This document shows positions 1 to 11,494 of a stretch of 64,000 nucleotides of DNA, in pieces. How positions within the stretch are numbered: the stretch's first letter is position 1; each line of letters starts with the position of its first letter. The DNA lies in NCBI GenBank assembly GCA_029783825.1, contig JAREIK010004336.1, positions 1 to 64,000 of the forward strand, written 5' to 3'. The position numbers and the translations under genes were made by a program. This stretch comes from Sapria himalayana. Its lineage: Eukaryota; Streptophyta; Magnoliopsida; Malpighiales; Rafflesiaceae. Below the pieces are notes generated by a model. The model was not told where the DNA came from, did no database searches, and saw nothing but the letters and a program-made list of their open reading frames with translations.

Positions 1-1160
1 GTGGTAGCAATAGGATAGCGCAGCGGCGGCGGCGGTAGCAACAGCGGTGGCAGTGGTAGTAGTAGCGACAATGGTAGCAGCAGCGGCCGCGATAGCAGTA
101 GTGGCAGTGGTAGCAGCAGCGGCAGCAGGAGCAGTAGTGGTAGCAAGGTAGCAGTGGCAGTAGTAGCGGTAGCAAGGCATTAGTGGAAGCAGTAGTGGCA
201 GTAGCGGTAGCAAGGCATTAGTGGAAGCAGTAGTGGCAGTAGCGATAGCAGCGGCAGTAGCGTAGCAGGCCAGTGCCAGTGCCAGTGGTAGTAGCGGCAG
301 TAGCGGCAACGCTAGTAGCAGTAGTAGTGGCAGTGGCAGCAGCAGCAACGCCAGTGGCAATAGTAGTGGCACCGGCAATGGGAGCAGCAGCGGCGGCAGG
401 AGTGGCAACGACAGTGGGAACAACAGTAATGGCAACAAATGTGGTATATACGTATGTATATAGTCAGTATATACATACATATAATACTACAGTATTTTAT
501 GTACATATATATGTAGTATATATATACTCAGTATATATGTATGCATAATACTGTAGTTTATATGTACATATTCTACAGTAATATATGTACGAGTGAAATG
601 CTAATATATAAACATATTTACTAGAGTAATATATATTATCAAAATATAGGTTTTTTTATTAAATTTGATTTGATTGAGTGGTATAAATTTCTTACAGATA
701 TGATATCACATTGTTTCTCATATGAATCATAAATAAGTGAAAGGATTTTTCAACAGATATGACGTACCATGACTCGGACAGCTTTTAAGCAGCAAAAGTT
801 GGTGATCGGAGGAGCAGAGGGAGAGAAAGCAATTTCAATGCATGGATAGATTATACTTTATGCATAGTTGGTAGATACATTGATTAATAAGATGTAATAT
901 AATTTATTATTTTTTTGTTTTTGTTATTTGTAAATATTGTATTAGAATAAGTTATTAAAAAATTTTTTTTGTTATATTTAAAATTTTCATTTATAGTTTC
1001 TATTTTATAAAATTTAATATAAAAATATTAAATTATTTAATTATAATTTTGTCAAAGCTGTATGATAATCAACTTTAATTTGTGTTTGTTCATGTCAATA
1101 ATATCTATTTTTATATATCTGTGAATATGTTTGTGAGTCTCTAGATTTTATGAGTAGAGT
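1..1160 (+). repeat. Composite tandem unit, copy A (5'-incomplete)
   Basis: First of three direct copies of a roughly 1.16-1.26-kb unit. It has three modules. Bases 1-433 are a GC-rich trinucleotide mosaic (GGTAGC, AGCAGC, GGCAGT). Bases 434-640 are a TA-rich block made of inverted motifs such as GTACATATA and ATACTGTAGT. Bases 641-1160 are a unique-looking conserved segment containing GGTGATCGGAGGAGCAGAGG. The same modules recur in the same order at 1161, 2323, 8415 and 9675 and inverted at 10605-11494. Long ORFs in the GC core are alanine/valine-rich on both strands and are a by-product of the trinucleotide repeat. Its place between the second CACTA gene and the subterminal repeats in elements 1 and 2 implies that it is internal CACTA sequence here too. 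Confidence 0.75.
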
Positions 1161-2322
1161 TTTAGCCTATTATAGCTATGTAAAAGCCTATTATCAGTAG
1201 TGGTAGTAGTGTCGGCAGTGGCAGTAACAACAGAGGTGGCAGTGGCGGCAGCACCGGTAGCGGCACCGGTAGCACGGCAGCGGCACCGATAGCACCGGCA
1301 GCACCTATAGCGGCGCTAGCACTGGCAGCGGCAGTAGCACCGCAAGCACCTGCAATAGCGGCGCATCGGTAGCAGTGGCGATAGCGGTGGCAGTGGCGGT
1401 AGTGGCGGCGTAGTGGCGTCAGTGGTGGTGGTCGTAGTAGCACTGGCATCGGGCAGCATAGGCAGTAGCGGCACGCCGGCAGCACCGGTGCGCCAGCAGC
1501 ACTGGCGGCAGTGGCAGTAGCAGCACCGATAGCGATAGAAGTAGCACCAGTAGTGGTAGAGTGGTAGGAGCAACAACAACAACAACAAGAGTAGCACAAT
1601 GGCAACAAATGCGATATATACGTGCATATAGTCAGTATATACGTACATATAATTCTGCAGTATTTATGTACATATATACTGAGTATATATGGACTCAGTA
1701 TATATGTATGCATAATACTGAAGTTTATATGTACATATATTGTAGTAATATATGTACGAGTGAAATACTAGTATATATGTACATATTTATTGTAGTAATT
1801 TATTTATCAAAACATAGTTTTTTTTAATTTATTTTGATTTGATTGAGTGGTTTATAATTTCTTACAGATGTGGTACCGCATTGTTTCACATACGAATCTT
1901 GTATAAGTGAAGGGATTTTTCAACAGACATGAAGTACAGTTACTCAGACAGCTTTTTCACAGCAGAACGATGGTGATCGGAGGAGTAGAGAGAGAGAAAG
2001 CAACGTCAATGCATGGATAGTTTATGCACTATCAGTAGATACATTGATTAATAAGATATAATATAATTTTGTTAATTTTTTGTTTGTCATTTAAATATTG
2101 TATTAGAATAAGTTATTAAATTAATTTTTTTGTTTAATTTAAAATTTTAATTTATAGATTCTAATTTTATTAAATTTAATATAAAAATATTAAATTATTT
2201 AATTAAATTTTAGTTTAAGTTGTATGACAATCAACTTTAATTTGTGTTTGTTCATGTCTATACTAACTATTTTTATATATCTATGAATAAGTTTGTGTGT
2301 CTTCAAATTTTTTGGATATAGT
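1161..2322 (+). repeat. Composite tandem unit, copy B
   Basis: The unit starts at a conserved boundary motif (TTTAGCCTATTATAG, then TATGTAAAAGCC). Its GC-rich trinucleotide core runs to about 1610, the TA-rich inverted-motif block spans about 1611-1800, and the conserved segment spans about 1801-2322. The next boundary motif begins 1162 bp later. The minus-strand ORF at 1162-1713 is translated trinucleotide repeat and is not a supported gene. Confidence 0.8.
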
Positions 2323-3610
2323 TTTAGCCAATTATAGGTATGTAAAAGCCTATAATTAGTAGCAGTAGCATCAGCAAAAGTAACAATAGTGGCAGTGATG
2401 GTAGCAGCGACAATGACGATAGTGGAGGTGGTGACGAAAGAAGCAGCGGCGGTAGTGGCAATAATGGCGGCTTCGGCACCGGCAGAAGCAGCAGCAGTAG
2501 TGGCGGTTGCGGCATCGGCGGGAGTGGTGGGAGCGGTGATAGTGGAGGTTGCGGCAGCAGCGACGGTAGTAGAGGCTACACCAGAATCAATATTGGTAGC
2601 GGTGGTAGCGGTAGCAGCGGCAGCACCGGAAGCAGCGGCAAAAGTAGCAGAGGCAGCGGCGGCGGCAATAGCAGTGGCGGCGGTAGTAGTGCTGGCAACG
2701 GTGGTAGCGGTGCTAGTGGCAGTAGTGGTAACTATGGCATGCAGCGGCAACATCGACAGTGGGGGTAGCGGCAGCAGCTGTGGCGGCAGCATCGGCAGAG
2801 TGGCGACTACAGAGCCAGCGACAACAATGGCGACAGTAGAGGCAGCAACAACAATGGCAACAGCAGAGACAGCGACAACAATGGCGAAAGCAGTAGTGGT
2901 ATTAGCAACAACAATGGCAGCGGCATCGGCGGTAGGAGTGGCAGTGGTAGCGGGAGTAGCATCAACAGCAACAAATGTAGTATATACGTACGAATAAATT
3001 TAGTATATACGTACATATAATACGACAGTATTTTATGTACATATATACTGAGTATATTTGTACTCAGTATATATGTACACATAATACTACAGTTTTTATG
3101 TACATATACTGTAGTAATATATATACGAGTGAAATGCTAGTATATATTTACATATATACTACAGGATTATATATTGATCAAAGCATATCTTTTTTTTTAT
3201 TTTAATTTGACTGAGTGGTTTAAATTTCTTACAAATATGATACCACATTGTTCATCATACAAAGCTTGTATAAATGATGAGATTTTTAACTACACAATAT
3301 GTACCGTGACTTGGGCAGCTTTTTCGCAGTAGAAAAATGGTTATCACAGGAGTAGAGGGAAAGAAATCAATGTCAATGAATGAATATATTATATTTTATG
3401 CACTGTCGGTAGATACATTGATGAATAAGATGTAATAAAATTCTATTTTTTTGTTTCAATTATGTAAAATATTAAATTAGAATAAGTTATTAAATGATAT
3501 TATTTTTGTTTATTATAAATTATTTATAGTTTCATTTTAGATTCAAATTGATTTTGAAATATTAAATTATTTAATTAAAAAAAATTAAAATAAATTAAAT
3601 TCTGAAAATA
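2323..3610 (+). repeat. Composite tandem unit, copy C
   Basis: Third copy of the unit: GC-rich core to about 2975, TA-rich block about 2976-3175, conserved segment about 3200-3610 with the sequence GGTAGATACATTGATGAATA. The core is longer than in copy B. Alanine-rich ORFs on both strands (2199-2792 minus, 2389-2997 plus) follow the GCN repeat and have no recognisable domain. The copy runs directly into the CACTA subterminal repeats. Confidence 0.8.
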
Positions 3611-4022
3611 CTTTTGAAATTAAAATAGCAAGGGAAAAATCCCTTGCTAAATTAGCAGGGGAAATCTTTATTTTAGCAACAGAATTTTCTGTCGCTACAT
3701 TTATTTAGCTAGGACCATTTTCGTTGCTAAAATTTAGCGACCATCACTATAGCTTGGGAATATTTCATTGCTATTTTCGTTTAGCGACGGAAAATCTCAT
3801 TTAGTTTGCTAATTTAAATAGGGAATTTGTTTCATTTTGCAAGTGAATTTTGCATCGCTAAATTTTTAGCTAGGAATTTTTTTCCTCGCTAAATTTTAGT
3901 GACCAGCACTTTAGATATGGAACTGATACATCGTTAATCCATTGCTATATCCCATTTAGCAACGAAAAATGCCCATTTAGCTAGGGAATTGTTCCTAACT
4001 ATATGTGATTGTTCTTGTTGTG
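3611..4022 (+). mobile_element. CACTA 3' subterminal repeats and terminus (element 0)
   Basis: The segment consists of scrambled copies of motifs such as TTTAGCGACGG, TTAGCTAGG and CGCTAAATTTAG in both orientations. This is the subterminal repeat pattern of En/Spm (CACTA) elements. It ends GTTCTTGTTGTG at 4011-4022, the reverse complement of a CACTA-type terminal inverted repeat (CACAACAAGAAC). The same motif family occurs at 10425-10604 and 28610-29732. The next base begins the (ATCT)n array, so no ordinary flank is present. Confidence 0.75.
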
Positions 4023-5512
4023 ATCTATCTATCTATCTATATACTTACCTATCTTAGTATCTATATTTATATATATCTATGGATCTATCTATCTATCTAT
4101 CTGTCTGTCTATCTATCTATTTGTCTATCAATCTTTCTATCAATATACTATCAATCTCTCTATCAATTCTATCTATCAACCTAGCTGTGTATATTTCTAT
4201 CTATTTTTTTAATCTAATTGTCTGTCTATCTATCTATCTATATGTCTATCTGTCTGTCTATTTGTTTGTCTATCTATATTTATATTGTTTTATCTATCTG
4301 TCTATTTATCTGTATATCTATCTATCTTTCTGTCTATGTTTTTGTCTATATATATGTAAATCTATTTGTCTATCTTTTTATCTATCAATCTATCTATTTA
4401 TCTATCTATCTATTTGTCTATCTATCTGTCTATCAACCTATCATTCAACCTATCTATCGATATGTATATCAATCATTTTATCAATATGTATATCAATCTG
4501 TATATCTTTCTATCAATCTGGCTGTCTATCTATATCTCAATCTATCTATCTGTTTATCTATCTATCTATTAGTATATCTATATAACTTTCTATATATCTA
4601 TCTATCTGTCTGTCTGTCTTTCTATCTATCTATCTATTTATCTACATTTCTACCTGTATATGTTTTTATCTAACTACATGTCTATCTATCTGTCTATTTC
4701 TATATCTGTTCATTTATCTTTATTTTTATTTCTCTGTCTATCAATCTATATATCTATCTATCTATCATTCTGTCTATCTTTTAAATTATCATTTTGTCTA
4801 TATATCTATCTGTCTATCTTTTATCTATCTATCTTTCATTGAATCTATCTATCTTTCATTGAATCTATCTATCTGTCTATATTTATGTCTATTTAACTAT
4901 TATATATATATATATTATATATCAATCTAACTATCAGTTTCTATATCTTTCAAACTATATATCCAATTTTCTATCTATCTATTTGATTATCTATCTTTCT
5001 ATCTATTTATTAATCTATCTAACTATCTAATAATTTATCAAACTATTTAATTATCTATCTAGCTGTCTAATAATCTCTCAATCTATCTATTTATCTATCT
5101 ATTAAACTTTTTGTATATCTAGTTATCTATCTATCTATCTATGTATCTATATATTTCTATCAATATTTTTATTTATCTCACTTTCTATCTATGTTTCAAT
5201 CTATCCATTATTATGTCTATTAATCTTTCTATTATTATGTCTATAAATCTTTATATCAATCATTCTATTAATTCTATCAATCTAATTATCTATCTAAATA
5301 TCTATCTATCTGTCTTTTATCTCTCTATCTATCTATATATCTTTTTATCTATATATCTATCCGTCTATCTATCTGTCAATATATTTATCTCTCTATATAT
5401 TTGTATATCTATCAATATATCTATCTGTTTATCTAATTATCTATCTGACTATCTATCTATCAATATATCTATCTCTCTATATATTTGTATATTTCTATCT
5501 ATAGATGAGATA
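4023..5512. repeat. (ATCT)n / (GATA)n tetranucleotide array
   Basis: About 1.5 kb of degenerate ATCT repeats, interspersed with ATAT, TGTC and CAAT variants. It is the reverse complement of the GATA arrays at 39137-41340 and 51847-59510. ORFs rich in Tyr, Leu, Ser and Ile are open only because the ATCT register contains no stop codon. The left edge touches a CACTA terminus and the right edge cuts into the DUF4216 region of element 1. Confidence 0.95.
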
Positions 5513-5943
5513 TAAATAAATGGCATATAATTATGTATTTAGTTGGAGTATCATGGACTCAAAAATAACATGATTTTTTATTTAAGTGCGAGTGGTTTGA
5601 TCCTACACTAAATGTGGGCACAAAGATTCATTCGAATTATAAGCTAGTGGATGTTAACCATAAACACAGATATAATTGAAATGAGCTATTTATTATGGTA
5701 GTTCAAGCTGCTCATGTATATTATTATACATATCCGGGTTTATCTCATGAAAAGAGATATTGGTGGGTGATTTGCAAGATCAAAGCATGATCACAATTTG
5801 AAGTATCATCATCGCAACAAAAAAGTGCATTAGTAAAAATTGAAGATGGTCAATTTCTATCTGAAGATGAGTTCGTACTCTATTGGAATCAGACGAAATA
5901 TTAGAAGATCCATTGGAGGATGATAATGATGTCGATAATTAAA
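5513..5943 (+). pseudogene. Element 1 transposase C-terminal remnant (DUF4216)
   Basis: Only the 3' end of the first CACTA gene remains. Conceptual translation gives the DUF4216 signatures FKCEWFDPTLNVG and HVYYYTYPGLSHEKRYWW, then an acidic tail ending at a TAA near 5941. DUF4216 follows Transposase_21 and DUF4218 in plant CACTA transposases. Frameshifts and an internal stop (after NHKHRYN) break the frame. Everything upstream (Transpos_assoc, Transposase_21, DUF4218) is missing and its place is taken by the ATCT array. The second gene starts about 140 bp downstream, as in element 2. Assignment rests on conserved domain patterns and agreement with elements 2 and 3. Confidence 0.8.
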
Positions 5944-6082
5944 TTGTTATAATTTTATCATAAATTTAAACTATCAAAGATGTTTTATATTTTATTGAAA
6001 TCTATTAGTGTGTTTTATTCGAAAATGCATGCTTGTTCATCATTTTTTTATTTTTTGTTCTTTGTTTTATTTTGTACAGTAG

Positions 6083-7932
6083 ATGGCGCCTAAAGGACGT
6101 GGTCGTGGTGGAGCTGGACGTGGACATAGAAATGAACCAAATTCAACTAGTATGTTACATAATGTTGCAGAATCAATACCACCTCATCGCCATCATATCC
6201 TGACTTCAACATCACAATCACCATCTCCATTTTTATCACCATCACCATCATTGAAACCTCTACTAACACCTTTATCAGATGTAAGCCCACCACCAATTGT
6301 GCTTCATGCGGACATTTTTGATCCATCTCAATCTTCTAGACCACAAATTACACCGATTGTTCCCCCATTTACATTACCAACGACATCATCAAATGTTGTA
6401 CCTTCCTCTAAAGTCAGTGCACAGTTAGAAATTGATATTGTGGATGAGAGGTAAAATAAAAATTTAAAAATGATTTTGAATAAAAATTTTGATGTTACTG
6501 TCAGTGGTTTTTTTATATTGTTATGATTTGCTTGTTTTCTATGTTATTTATTCATTTGTACAGTTTTATTCCATCTCACAAGTGTTCGACTATAATTACA
6601 AAGGCTTTCAATAAAATGGATGATGCCAAAGCTTTGTCCTGGAAGAAAGTTTCTCAATCGACAAAGGAGTCATATTTTAATGACTTTCAAGTAAAAATAA
6701 AAAAACAAAAGAATTGAAAAATTATTATCTAATTACTTATCTTTTATGTTGTTTATTATTCAAGCAGTAAATAATTATGTTCTTGTTGTTAATATAAATT
6801 CTTTTGTCATTTTTTTATAGAATAAGTGCACATGGCCACCCAAATTTAATGAAAAGATAAAATCATTATGAGAAATCAAAGCAGCTTAATGGTATTCTGA
6901 TTTTATTCATAAATTAAAGAAAATTAAAGAAAATTAAAGAAATGCATGATTTTATATATGAGGAAGACTGACTTGAGAGTCTTAATTATTGGGAGAAGCC
7001 AGATGTGAAAAAAAAGTCAAATATTGTCAGCAAAAATCGCTGAAGTGAGGTTGCAGGACTAGGTACAAAAATCTATCGACACACAGGAGGTTCAAAGTCG
7101 AGCATCGTGCACACTCGAGATTTGGTACAAATTTAAAATTTTAAATATATCTATATTTTGTGGTTGTCCTAATAGACCAATAAATATAATCTCTACATAG
7201 TTTTTATAATTTTGATAAATTTTTTTATCATTTGTTTGCTTATGAATTAATACAAATATATTCATAGGCTGAAGAATTGGGTCGAGATCCAAATTTCTAT
7301 GAGATTTTCAGGAAGATGCATGTGAAGAAAGTGGATGGTCAGTATGTTGACAACAAGACTCAGATGATTACAGTAAGAAATTGTTATATTAATTAGACTT
7401 TATAAAACTACAATACATTATGAAAATTATTTTGAATGCACAATTTTTATTTTATTTTATTTTTGTAAATCTAGAATAGTTTTGTCTCCATTTTATCTCA
7501 GGACCTAATGGAGGAATGTGTGACAGCTGCTCATCAATAGGTTGAGGGTTCTATGAATCTTAAACCAATTGACTATGGTCCAATTTATTTGGAGATAATA
7601 GGAGGTCGAAAGAAGTAGCGAGTGTATGGAATTGGCTCTGAGGGAGTGGCATTTTGTTGTAGTAGTCATGCTTCTAATTCATCCGTCTCAACAATGGTGG
7701 ATGAGGTGGTCGAACAACAAACACATGAAACAAATGAACGTATTGTAGATATAGAGACCAAACTAAAAAATAAGGATGAGCAGATAACTAATTTGATGGA
7801 AGAAATGCAAGAAATTTAAAAAATTTAAAAGTAATGCAACAGCATATGTCCTATATGGAGTCACAGTTAGCGGCATTGGCACATCAAATAGAATTCCGAG
7901 ATCTAGCTATGAATCCTCGTAGGAAAGGCTAG
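6083..7932 (+). pseudogene. Element 1 second gene, Transposase_24 (Ptta/En/Spm) type
   Basis: Five exons can be placed: 6083-6450, 6564-6690, 6821-7124, 7268-7372 and 7502-7932, all with GT donors and AG acceptors. Exon 1 begins with a Gly/Arg-rich stretch (MAPKGRGRGGAGRG) and continues Ser/Pro-rich. Exon 2 has the motif ALSWKKVSQSTKESYFNDF. Exon 3 has the Transposase_24 hallmark of an Asn-Arg followed by TGGSKSS. Exon 4 has ELGRDPNFYEIFRKMHVKK. Exon 5 ends in a predicted coiled coil (VDIETKLKNKDEQITNLMEE) and PRRKG-stop. In En/Spm the second gene encodes a protein that binds subterminal repeats; that role is inferred here. Several in-frame stops (exon 3, and TAG after AAHQ in exon 5) make it a pseudogene. 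Element 2 carries the same gene inverted. Confidence 0.8.
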
Positions 7933-8414
7933 CATTTCAAACAAATATGAGGATGATTGAGTATAAGATTTATTTCTGAACTTAATTTATTTTTGTCTAT
8001 GTGTAGTAAATAATTATGATATTTTTTTTGCAAGTATCTATTTTTTTATTCTGGTTTTGTTCTTTAATTTTTTGATTAACCAAATTATTAATCATTGCAG
8101 GACACATTATGTGAGAGAAAAGAAAAAATTTGATTCAAATCATTCAGACATTTCCACGGTCCTTCCAATGTATTGGTCCCATATTTACCGATTTCAGCTT
8201 TATCAAAAGGAGGGCTAGCTTATCTAATCTTTATTTTTCTAAAAACATTATATTTTTGCACTCTCTTTATTTCTAAACATAATTGCTGGACATCTTTGGA
8301 TTTTTGGTGAAGTTGTTTGAGAATAAACATTAATTTGTATTTGTCAATGTCCATAATATTGTTTTTATATATATGTGAATATGTTTTTGAGTCTCTTAAT
8401 TTTTTGAGTAGAGT
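7933..8414 (+). other. Element 1 3' noncoding segment
   Basis: No ORF. The segment matches 11495-11973 in reverse complement: shared landmarks include GACACATTATGTGAGA, TCAGACATT and TGCACTCTCTTTAT. This links the second gene to the composite units as one element in both copies. Confidence 0.65.
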
Positions 8415-9674
8415 TTTAGCCTATTATAGGTATGTAAAAGCTCATAATCAGCAGTGACACTAGTGGAAGAGATGACAGTAATGGCTATGGCGGCAGTGGA
8501 AAAGACAATGGCGGCAGCAATTACAGCATCGGTAGCAGCGGCTGAGGCAAAATCAGTGGCAGCTGAGGCTGCCGTGGCAGAAGTGACAGCAACGGAAGAA
8601 GAGGCAGTGGCGGCGGCAGCGGCAGCAGTGGCTTCGACGGTAGCAGTGGAGGTGGCAGGAGCGGCAGCGGCAGCACCGGCTACCACTGCAGCAGCAGCGA
8701 CAGCACCCACTGTCGCGGCAGTGGCAGCTGAAGCACATGCAGTGGTAGTAGTAGCAGTAGCAGGAGCAGCGCCAGTGGGAGCGGCATCGACAACTGTAGT
8801 CGTAGTGGCAATGGTAGCGGTAGTGGTAGCGGCAGTGACACTAGTGGTAGGAGAGGCAGCTACAACTATGGTAGGAGCGGTAGCGGTAGCGGGAGTAGCA
8901 AGTGGTAGTTGGAGCAACAGGGGTACTGGGAGCAGCAGCAACGACAACATATGAGGTATATACATACGTATATAGTCAGTATATACGTAGATATAATACT
9001 ATAGTATTTTATGTACATATATACTGAGTATATATATGTACTCAGTATAATGTACGCATAATATTGTAGTTTATATGTACATATACTGAAGTAATAACTG
9101 TACTAGTGAAATGCTAGTATATATGTACATATTTACTCCAGCAATATATATTTATCAAAACATAGTTATTTTTTATTTATTTTGTTTTGATTTGGTAGTT
9201 TAAATTTCTTACAGATATGGCACCACATTATTTTCCATACAAAGCTTGTATAAGTGAACACATATTTCAACAAACACGAAGCACCGTAACTCGGATAGCA
9301 TTTTCGTAGTGGAAAGTTGGTGATCGGAGGAGCAGTGGGAGAGAAAGCAAAATCAATGCATTGATAGATTATACTTTATGCACATTCGGTAGATACATTG
9401 ATTAATAAGATGTAATATAATTTTTAATATTTTTTTGTTTTTGTTATTTAAAATATTGTATTAGAATAAGTTATTGAATGAATTTTTGTTAATTTAAAAT
9501 TTTCATTTATAGTTTATGTTTTTCGTAAATTTATTTTTAAAATATTAAATAATTTAATTAAATATTTTTTAACTGTATTACATTCAAGTATAATTTTTGT
9601 TTGTTCATGTCTATAATAACTGTTTTTATATATCTATGAATATGCATGTGTTCCCCAAATTTTTTCGGTAGAGT
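8415..9674 (+). repeat. Composite tandem unit, copy D
   Basis: The boundary motif TTTAGCCTATTATAGG begins at 8415 and recurs at 9675, a 1260-bp period. The GC-rich core is about 8450-8945, the TA-rich block about 8950-9150 and the conserved segment about 9180-9674. Alanine-rich ORFs lie on both strands of the core. It belongs to element 1, downstream of its second gene. Confidence 0.8.
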
Positions 9675-10424
9675 TTTAGCCTATTATAGGTATGTAAAAG
9701 CATATTATCATCAAAGGTAGCTGCGGCAGCGATGGTAGTAATGGCGGCAGTAGCGGTAGTGATGGCAGAGGCGGTAGTGGCGCAAAAAGCAGCTGCACTG
9801 GTAGCGGCTGCAGCAGGACCTACAACGTCATCGGCATGGGTGGCAGTAGCTATAGCGGCAACCATGGAAGCGGAGGCAATGGCTGTAGTGGAGGCAGCTG
9901 AGGCAACGGAGGAAGCGATGGCAGCTATGGCAGCAATGACAGCATCGACAGCTATTGCAGCGGAGACAGCGAAGGATGCGGTGGCTGCGGCGACATTTGC
10001 GACAGTAGCAGCAGCAATGGCAGCGGCGGCAACGGAGGCAGCAATAGTAGGGGCGACAGTGGTGGCAGTGGAGGCAGCAGCAGCAAGGGCGGCAGCGACA
10101 GCATGAGCATCAGAAATGACAACAAATGTGGTATATACGTACGTATATAGTCAGTATTTATGTACATTTAATACTGTAGTATTTTATGTAAGTATATACT
10201 AAGTATATTTGTACTCAGATTATATGTACACATAATACTGTTGTTTATATGTACATATACTATAGTAATATATCTACGAGTGAATTACTAGTATATATTT
10301 ACATATATACTACGTTTATATATGTATCAAAACATAACTTTTTTTGACTGAGTGGTTTAATTTTCTTATAGATATAATGCCGCATTGTTCCTCATACAAA
10401 GCTTCTATAAGTGATGAAATTTTT
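9675..10424 (+). repeat. Composite tandem unit, copy E (3'-truncated)
   Basis: GC-rich core about 9715-10125, TA-rich block about 10128-10320, then only the first part of the conserved segment (to GTGATGAAATTTTT). The sequence switches to CACTA subterminal repeat near 10425, so roughly 400 bp of the unit are absent compared with copies B-D. Confidence 0.75.
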
Positions 10425-10604
10425 CGTTTATTTTGCTATTTTAGCAACGGAATTTTTCTTTTTTAGCAAAGAAATTTTTCGTCGCTAATTTTTTGGCTAG
10501 GGAAAATTCCGTAGCTAAAATTTAGCAATAAGCACTTGATAAAGGGACACGATCCGTAGCTATATGGGATTTTTCCCTAGCTATATGGAATTTTTCATGT
10601 AGTG
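10425..10604 (+). mobile_element. CACTA 3' subterminal repeats and terminus (element 1)
   Basis: Motifs TTTAGCAACGG, TTTCGTCGCTAA and CCCTAGCTATATGGAA match the subterminal repeats at 3611-4022. The segment ends TTTTTCATGTAGTG at 10591-10604, reading CACTACATGAAAAA from the other strand, a CACTA-type terminal inverted repeat. The next base lies inside an inverted composite unit of element 2, so the terminus marks a transposon-in-transposon junction. Confidence 0.8.
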
Positions 10605-11494
10605 AAATATATTATATCTTATTAATCAATGTATCTACCGATTGTACATAAAGTATAATCAATCAATGCATTTAGGTTGCTTTCTCTCCCTCTGCTCCTC
10701 CGATCACCAACTTTCTGCTCTGAACATGCTGTCCGAGTCACGATGCTTAATATTTGTTGAATTATGTCTTCACTTATACAAGCTTCATATGAAAAACAAT
10801 GTGGTACCATATCTGTACAAAATTTAAACCACCAAATAAAATCAAAATAAATAAAAAAAAACAATGTTTTGGTAAAATATATTGTTGCAGTAAATATGTA
10901 CAAATATACTAGCATTTCACTCGTACATGTATTACTGTAATATATGTACATATAAATTGTAGCATATGTTCCTATAAACTATATGTATTATGCGTACATA
11001 TATATTGAGTACATATATATAATGAGTATGTACATAAAATATTGTAGTATTATATATAATGAGTATGTACATAAAATATTGTAGTATTATATGTACGTAT
11101 ATACTAACTATATACGTATGTATATACCACATTTGTTGCCATTGTAGGAGCTCCAGCTCTCGCTGCCGCTCCTGCCATAGATACCGCTGGTTCTTTTGCA
11201 GATGCTGCCATCACTGTCTCTACCACTTCTGCTATCTCTGCCGCTACCGCTACCACTGTCGATGCTGATGTCACTGCCACTGGCTGCTGCCAGTGTTGCC
11301 ACTACCACCCCCACCACCATTGTGGCTACCACAGTGGCAGTGGCGGCTGTGGCCGCCACTGCTGCCATCGCTGCCTAGCTGCCACCACTACTGTCACTAC
11401 TGGTGCCATCGTGTTGAGCTGCTGCCGCCGCCACTGCTTCTGCCACGACTACCACTACTGAAAATTGGCTTTTACATACCTATAATAGACTAAA
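10605..11494 (-). repeat. Composite tandem unit, inverted copy F (truncated)
   Basis: Reverse-complement copy of the unit seen at 1-3610 and 8415-10424. On the plus strand the conserved segment comes first (10605-10870, with CTCTGCTCCTCCGATCACC), then the TA-rich block (about 10880-11130), then the GC-rich core (about 11140-11460), then the inverted boundary motif near 11488. About 270 bp of its distal end is missing at the junction with the element 1 terminus. It belongs to element 2. Confidence 0.8.

Noticed and set aside
273..2997. Long Ala/Val-rich ORFs on both strands of the GC-rich cores (also at 8396-8965, 9626-10167, 11108-11493)
   Set aside because: They are translations of AGC/GGC trinucleotide repeats, open on both strands at once, of differing frame and length in homologous units, and without conserved start or domain.
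4079..5515. Tyr/Leu/Ser/Ile-rich plus-strand ORFs in the ATCT array
   Set aside because: (ATCT)n has no stop codon in any frame, so overlapping ORFs in several frames are expected by composition.
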